The notes below the pieces were generated by a model that did no database searches, was not told where the DNA came from, and was given only the letters and a program-made list of their open reading frames with translations. 8,395 nt of DNA from Pseudomonadota bacterium (GTDB lineage Bacteria > Pseudomonadota > Gammaproteobacteria > Xanthomonadales > Xanthomonadaceae): contig JAEWLO010000378.1 in NCBI GenBank assembly GCA_023457475.1, positions 1-8,395 on the forward strand, written 5' to 3'. Below are positions 6,331-8,395 of this stretch, one piece after another. A program made the position numbers and the translations under genes. Every line of letters begins with the position of its first letter. Within the stretch, counting starts at the first letter, position 1.

Positions 6331-6380
6331 CTTCAGCGGGGCAAGCCCCGCTCTACTTCAGCGGGGCAAGCCCCGCTCTA
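6331..6380. repeat. Exact tandem duplication of a 25-bp unit containing SMAG-type hairpins
   Basis: Positions 6331-6355 and 6356-6380 are identical; the unit begins CTTCAGCGGGG and ends CCCCGCTCTA. Each unit contains one complete palindrome plus most of its CTAC (inverse GTAG) end, so the duplication copies one whole repeat element. Perfect identity suggests a recent event. Confidence 0.95.
6335..6356 (-). repeat. GTAG-headed palindromic repeat (SMAG-type), copy 2, inverse orientation
   Basis: AGCGGGGC-AA-GCCCCGCT (6335-6352) is a perfect inverted repeat, followed by CTAC at 6353-6356, so on the minus strand it reads GTAG followed by the stem. It faces copy 1 head-out and has a different stem sequence, so the two come from different subfamilies. 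Confidence 0.85.
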
Positions 6381-6381
6381 C
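6360..6381 (-). repeat. GTAG-headed palindromic repeat (SMAG-type), copy 3, inverse orientation
   Basis: Identical to copy 2: AGCGGGGC-AA-GCCCCGCT at 6360-6377 with CTAC at 6378-6381. It ends 35 bases before the rlmKL stop codon. The cluster sits between convergent genes, so its hairpins could act on transcripts arriving from either side. Confidence 0.85.
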
Positions 6382-6416
6382 GTCAACGGCCGCCGGCAAT
6401 GGCACGGCACATTACT

Positions 6417-8395
6417 TCACGCGCCGTAGCGCGTGATTTCCCAGGCGCGGTGGATGCGCGGGTTGCGTTCGAAGTCCTCACCGATGGTCTCGGCGGAAAT
6501 TTCGCGGCATTCGGCGAACTCCTTCACCGCTTCCTCGTCCAGCTTGAAACGACGGAAGTTGTTGGAGAAGTACAGCACCCCTTCCGGGGTCAGGCGGTTC
6601 ACTGCCGCGCGCAGCAGCCGCACGTGCTCGCGCTGGATGTCGAAGTCGTCCGCGCGCGCCGAGTTGGAGAACGTCGGCGGGTCGCAGAAGATGACGTCGT
6701 AGCGGTTGCGCTCGGCTTCCAGCCACGCCAGTGCGTCGGCCTGGACCATCTGATGCTGGCTGCCGCCCTTGCCGTTCAGGGCCAGGTTGTCGGCGCACCA
6801 CTGCAGATAGGTGCCGGACAGGTCCACGCTCGTGGTCGCGGCGGCACCCGCCACCGCCGCCTGCACGCTGGCCACGCCGGTGTAGCAGAACAGGTTGAGG
6901 AAGCGGCGGCCCTTCGCGGCCTGCGCCATGTGCCAGCGCAGCGGACGGTGGTCGAGGAACAGGCCGGTGTCCAGATAATCGAACAGGTTCACCCGCAACA
7001 GGGCGTCGTTCTCACGCACCACCACGAACTCACCGCGCTGCTCGAAGCGGCCGTACTTGCTGCCGCCCTTGCCGCGTTCGCGCGACTTCAGCGCCACCTG
7101 TTCGGCCGGCACCTGGAACACCTCGCGTGCGGCCTGCAGCAGTTCATTGCGGCGGCGGCGCACGTCCACGTCGGGAATGTTGGCCGGCGCGGCGTACTCC
7201 TGCACATGAAGGAAGGTGCGCTGCGCGCCGCCGTCTTCCTGGTAGACATCGATGGCGGCCGCGTACTCGGGCAGATCGGCGTCGTAGACGCGGTAGCAGG
7301 TGACCTGTTCGCGCGCCTTCCAGGTCTTGAGCTTGCGCAGGTTCTTGCGCAGCCGGTTGGCCACCATCTGCGCACCTTCGCTCAGCTCGCGCGGCGCACC
7401 CGCGTTCTCGCGCTGCGGGACCGCGATCGGGTCGCAGACGATCAGCGCGCATTCGATGGCACCGTTGAACAGCTGGTACTTCTTGCCGGCACGCAGACCG
7501 GTGGCGAAGGCCAGGTCGGCGCTGCCGCACAGCAGACTGGCGCGCCACTGCGGCACGGCCTTCTTCAAGGCATCGCCGAGGCGGCGGTACAGCACCGCGT
7601 CGGCCGCGAGGCGTTCGTCGTAAGGCGGATTGCAGACCACACAGCCGGACGCCTCCGGCGGTACCTGCACGTCAGCCACGTCGCGCACGCCGAACCAGAT
7701 GGCATCGGACACACCTGCGACTTCCGCGTTCTCCTTGGCCGCACGGATCGCCAGCGGGTCGATGTCGCTGCCGTGGATGACCTGCTTCAATGCGGCGCGT
7801 CCCACCTGTTCGCGCTCACGCGCCTCGGTGAGCAGGGCCTTCCAGCTGTCGGCGTCGAAGCCCAGCCAGCGGCTCGGCGGAATGCTGCCATGGCGCTGCA
7901 GGCCTGGCGCGACGTCGGCCGCCATCAACGCACCTTCGATCAACAGCGTACCGCTGCCGCACATCGGGTCGAGCAGACCGCCGCCCTCGGCATGGATCTT
8001 CGGCCAGTTGGCACGCAGCAGGACGGCGGCGGCGAGGTTCTCCTTGAGCGGGGCGTCGTTCTGGGCCATGCGCCAGCCGCGGCGATGCATGGGGCCGCCG
8101 CCGAGATCGATGGAGATGCTTGCCCGCCCCTTGCGCAGCGACAGGTTGATGCGCACATCGGGGAAATCGGTATTGACCGACGGGCGCTCGATGCCCTGCC
8201 CGCGCAGGCGGTCGACCACGCCGTCCTTGACCCGTTGCGCGGCGAACCGGGCATGGGTGATCTCGGTGCCGGACACGTGCGCGTCCACCGACAGGGTCAA
8301 CTCCGGGCTGATGTGGTTCTCCCAGGGCAGCGAGGCGACGCCCTGGTACAGCGAACCCTCATCGGGGCAGTCGAACTCGTCGAGGGGCCAGAGGA
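6417..8395 (-). CDS. rlmKL: Bifunctional 23S rRNA methyltransferase RlmKL (N-terminus beyond window)
   Basis: Methylates two guanines of 23S rRNA: m2G2445 (RlmL part) and m7G2069 (RlmK part), E. coli numbering. The frame is open to the right edge; 658 residues are visible, compared with roughly 710 for the family, so about 50 N-terminal residues are missing. The visible N-terminal part (WPLDEFDCPDEGSLYQGVAS, then FPDVRINLSLRKGRASISID) fits the THUMP region. The RlmL domain carries the SAM-binding motif DPMCGSGT (7947-7970) and catalytic NPPY (7620-7631). The RlmK domain carries FLNLFCYTG, and CDPPTF near 6669-6686. A TTG codon at 8298-8300 is internal (the Leu of ELTLSVDAHV), not a start. The stop lies next to the GTAG repeats, convergent with the iron operon and functionally unrelated to it. 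No frameshift or missing motif was seen. Confidence 0.97.
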   Translation of the reverse strand, partial: LWPLDEFDCPDEGSLYQGVASLPWENHISPELTLSVDAHVSGTEITHARFAAQRVKDGVVDRLRGQGIERPSVNTDFPDVRINLSLRKGRASISIDLGGGPMHRRGWRMAQNDAPLKENLAAAVLLRANWPKIHAEGGGLLDPMCGSGTLLIEGALMAADVAPGLQRHGSIPPSRWLGFDADSWKALLTEAREREQVGRAALKQVIHGSDIDPLAIRAAKENAEVAGVSDAIWFGVRDVADVQVPPEASGCVVCNPPYDERLAADAVLYRRLGDALKKAVPQWRASLLCGSADLAFATGLRAGKKYQLFNGAIECALIVCDPIAVPQRENAGAPRELSEGAQMVANRLRKNLRKLKTWKAREQVTCYRVYDADLPEYAAAIDVYQEDGGAQRTFLHVQEYAAPANIPDVDVRRRRNELLQAAREVFQVPAEQVALKSRERGKGGSKYGRFEQRGEFVVVRENDALLRVNLFDYLDTGLFLDHRPLRWHMAQAAKGRRFLNLFCYTGVASVQAAVAGAAATTSVDLSGTYLQWCADNLALNGKGGSQHQMVQADALAWLEAERNRYDVIFCDPPTFSNSARADDFDIQREHVRLLRAAVNRLTPEGVLYFSNNFRRFKLDEEAVKEFAECREISAETIGEDFERNPRIHRAWEITRYGA

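Noticed and set aside
6331..6381. CRISPR-like direct repeats
   Set aside because: Only two adjacent identical units without spacers; each is a palindromic GTAG element.
8298..8300. TTG as the start of a 627-residue methyltransferase
   Set aside because: The frame continues upstream with clear RlmKL sequence (CPDEGSLYQGVASLPW) to the window edge, so the gene is simply truncated by the window.

Overview
The window is high-GC DNA that looks like a Stenotrophomonas chromosome or a close Xanthomonadaceae relative. Two things point there. First, GTAG-headed stem-loop repeats of the kind known as SMAG elements in Stenotrophomonas maltophilia lie between two convergent genes. Second, the protein sequences and gene style (fused RlmKL, TonB-dependent receptors, strong G/C at third codon positions) fit this group. 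No mobile element, CRISPR array, tRNA or rRNA was seen. All reading frames accepted here are intact; only the rightmost gene is cut by the window edge.

Layout, left to right. (1) A minus-strand PLP-dependent class V aminotransferase-fold enzyme of the isopenicillin-N-epimerase/cysteine-desulfurase superfamily, with unknown substrate. (2) A 352-bp intergenic region between divergent genes. It holds a near-consensus Fur box (TGATAATGACTATCA) lying over the -10 element of a plus-strand promoter, then an unusually long leader of about 185 nt. (3) A plus-strand gene set: a TonB-dependent ferri-siderophore receptor of the FpvA/FhuE type, a small three-helix membrane protein (DUF3649-like), a large PepSY-type inner-membrane protein with many histidines, and a small four-helix membrane protein (DUF3325-like). 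The last three are joined by ATGA stop/start overlaps. (4) A cluster of GTAG repeats, including an exact 25-bp tandem duplication, between convergent genes. (5) The minus-strand rlmKL gene for the dual 23S rRNA methyltransferase, missing its N-terminus at the right edge.

How the parts work together. In iron-replete cells Fur-Fe(II) would block the promoter. On iron starvation the receptor imports a ferric siderophore into the periplasm. The PepSY protein, by analogy with FpvG and FoxB of Pseudomonas aeruginosa, probably helps reduce and release the iron at the inner membrane, with the two small proteins as partners. No siderophore biosynthesis gene, TonB/ExbBD, ABC permease or sigma/anti-sigma pair is present, and the receptor has no N-terminal signalling domain, so control appears to be by Fur alone. 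The divergent PLP enzyme may share the Fur-controlled region, but no link to siderophore chemistry can be shown from sequence. The most interesting items are the receptor-plus-reductase module, the long leader with a small ORF ending one base before the receptor start, and a 20-bp perfect palindrome between the receptor and the downstream membrane genes.
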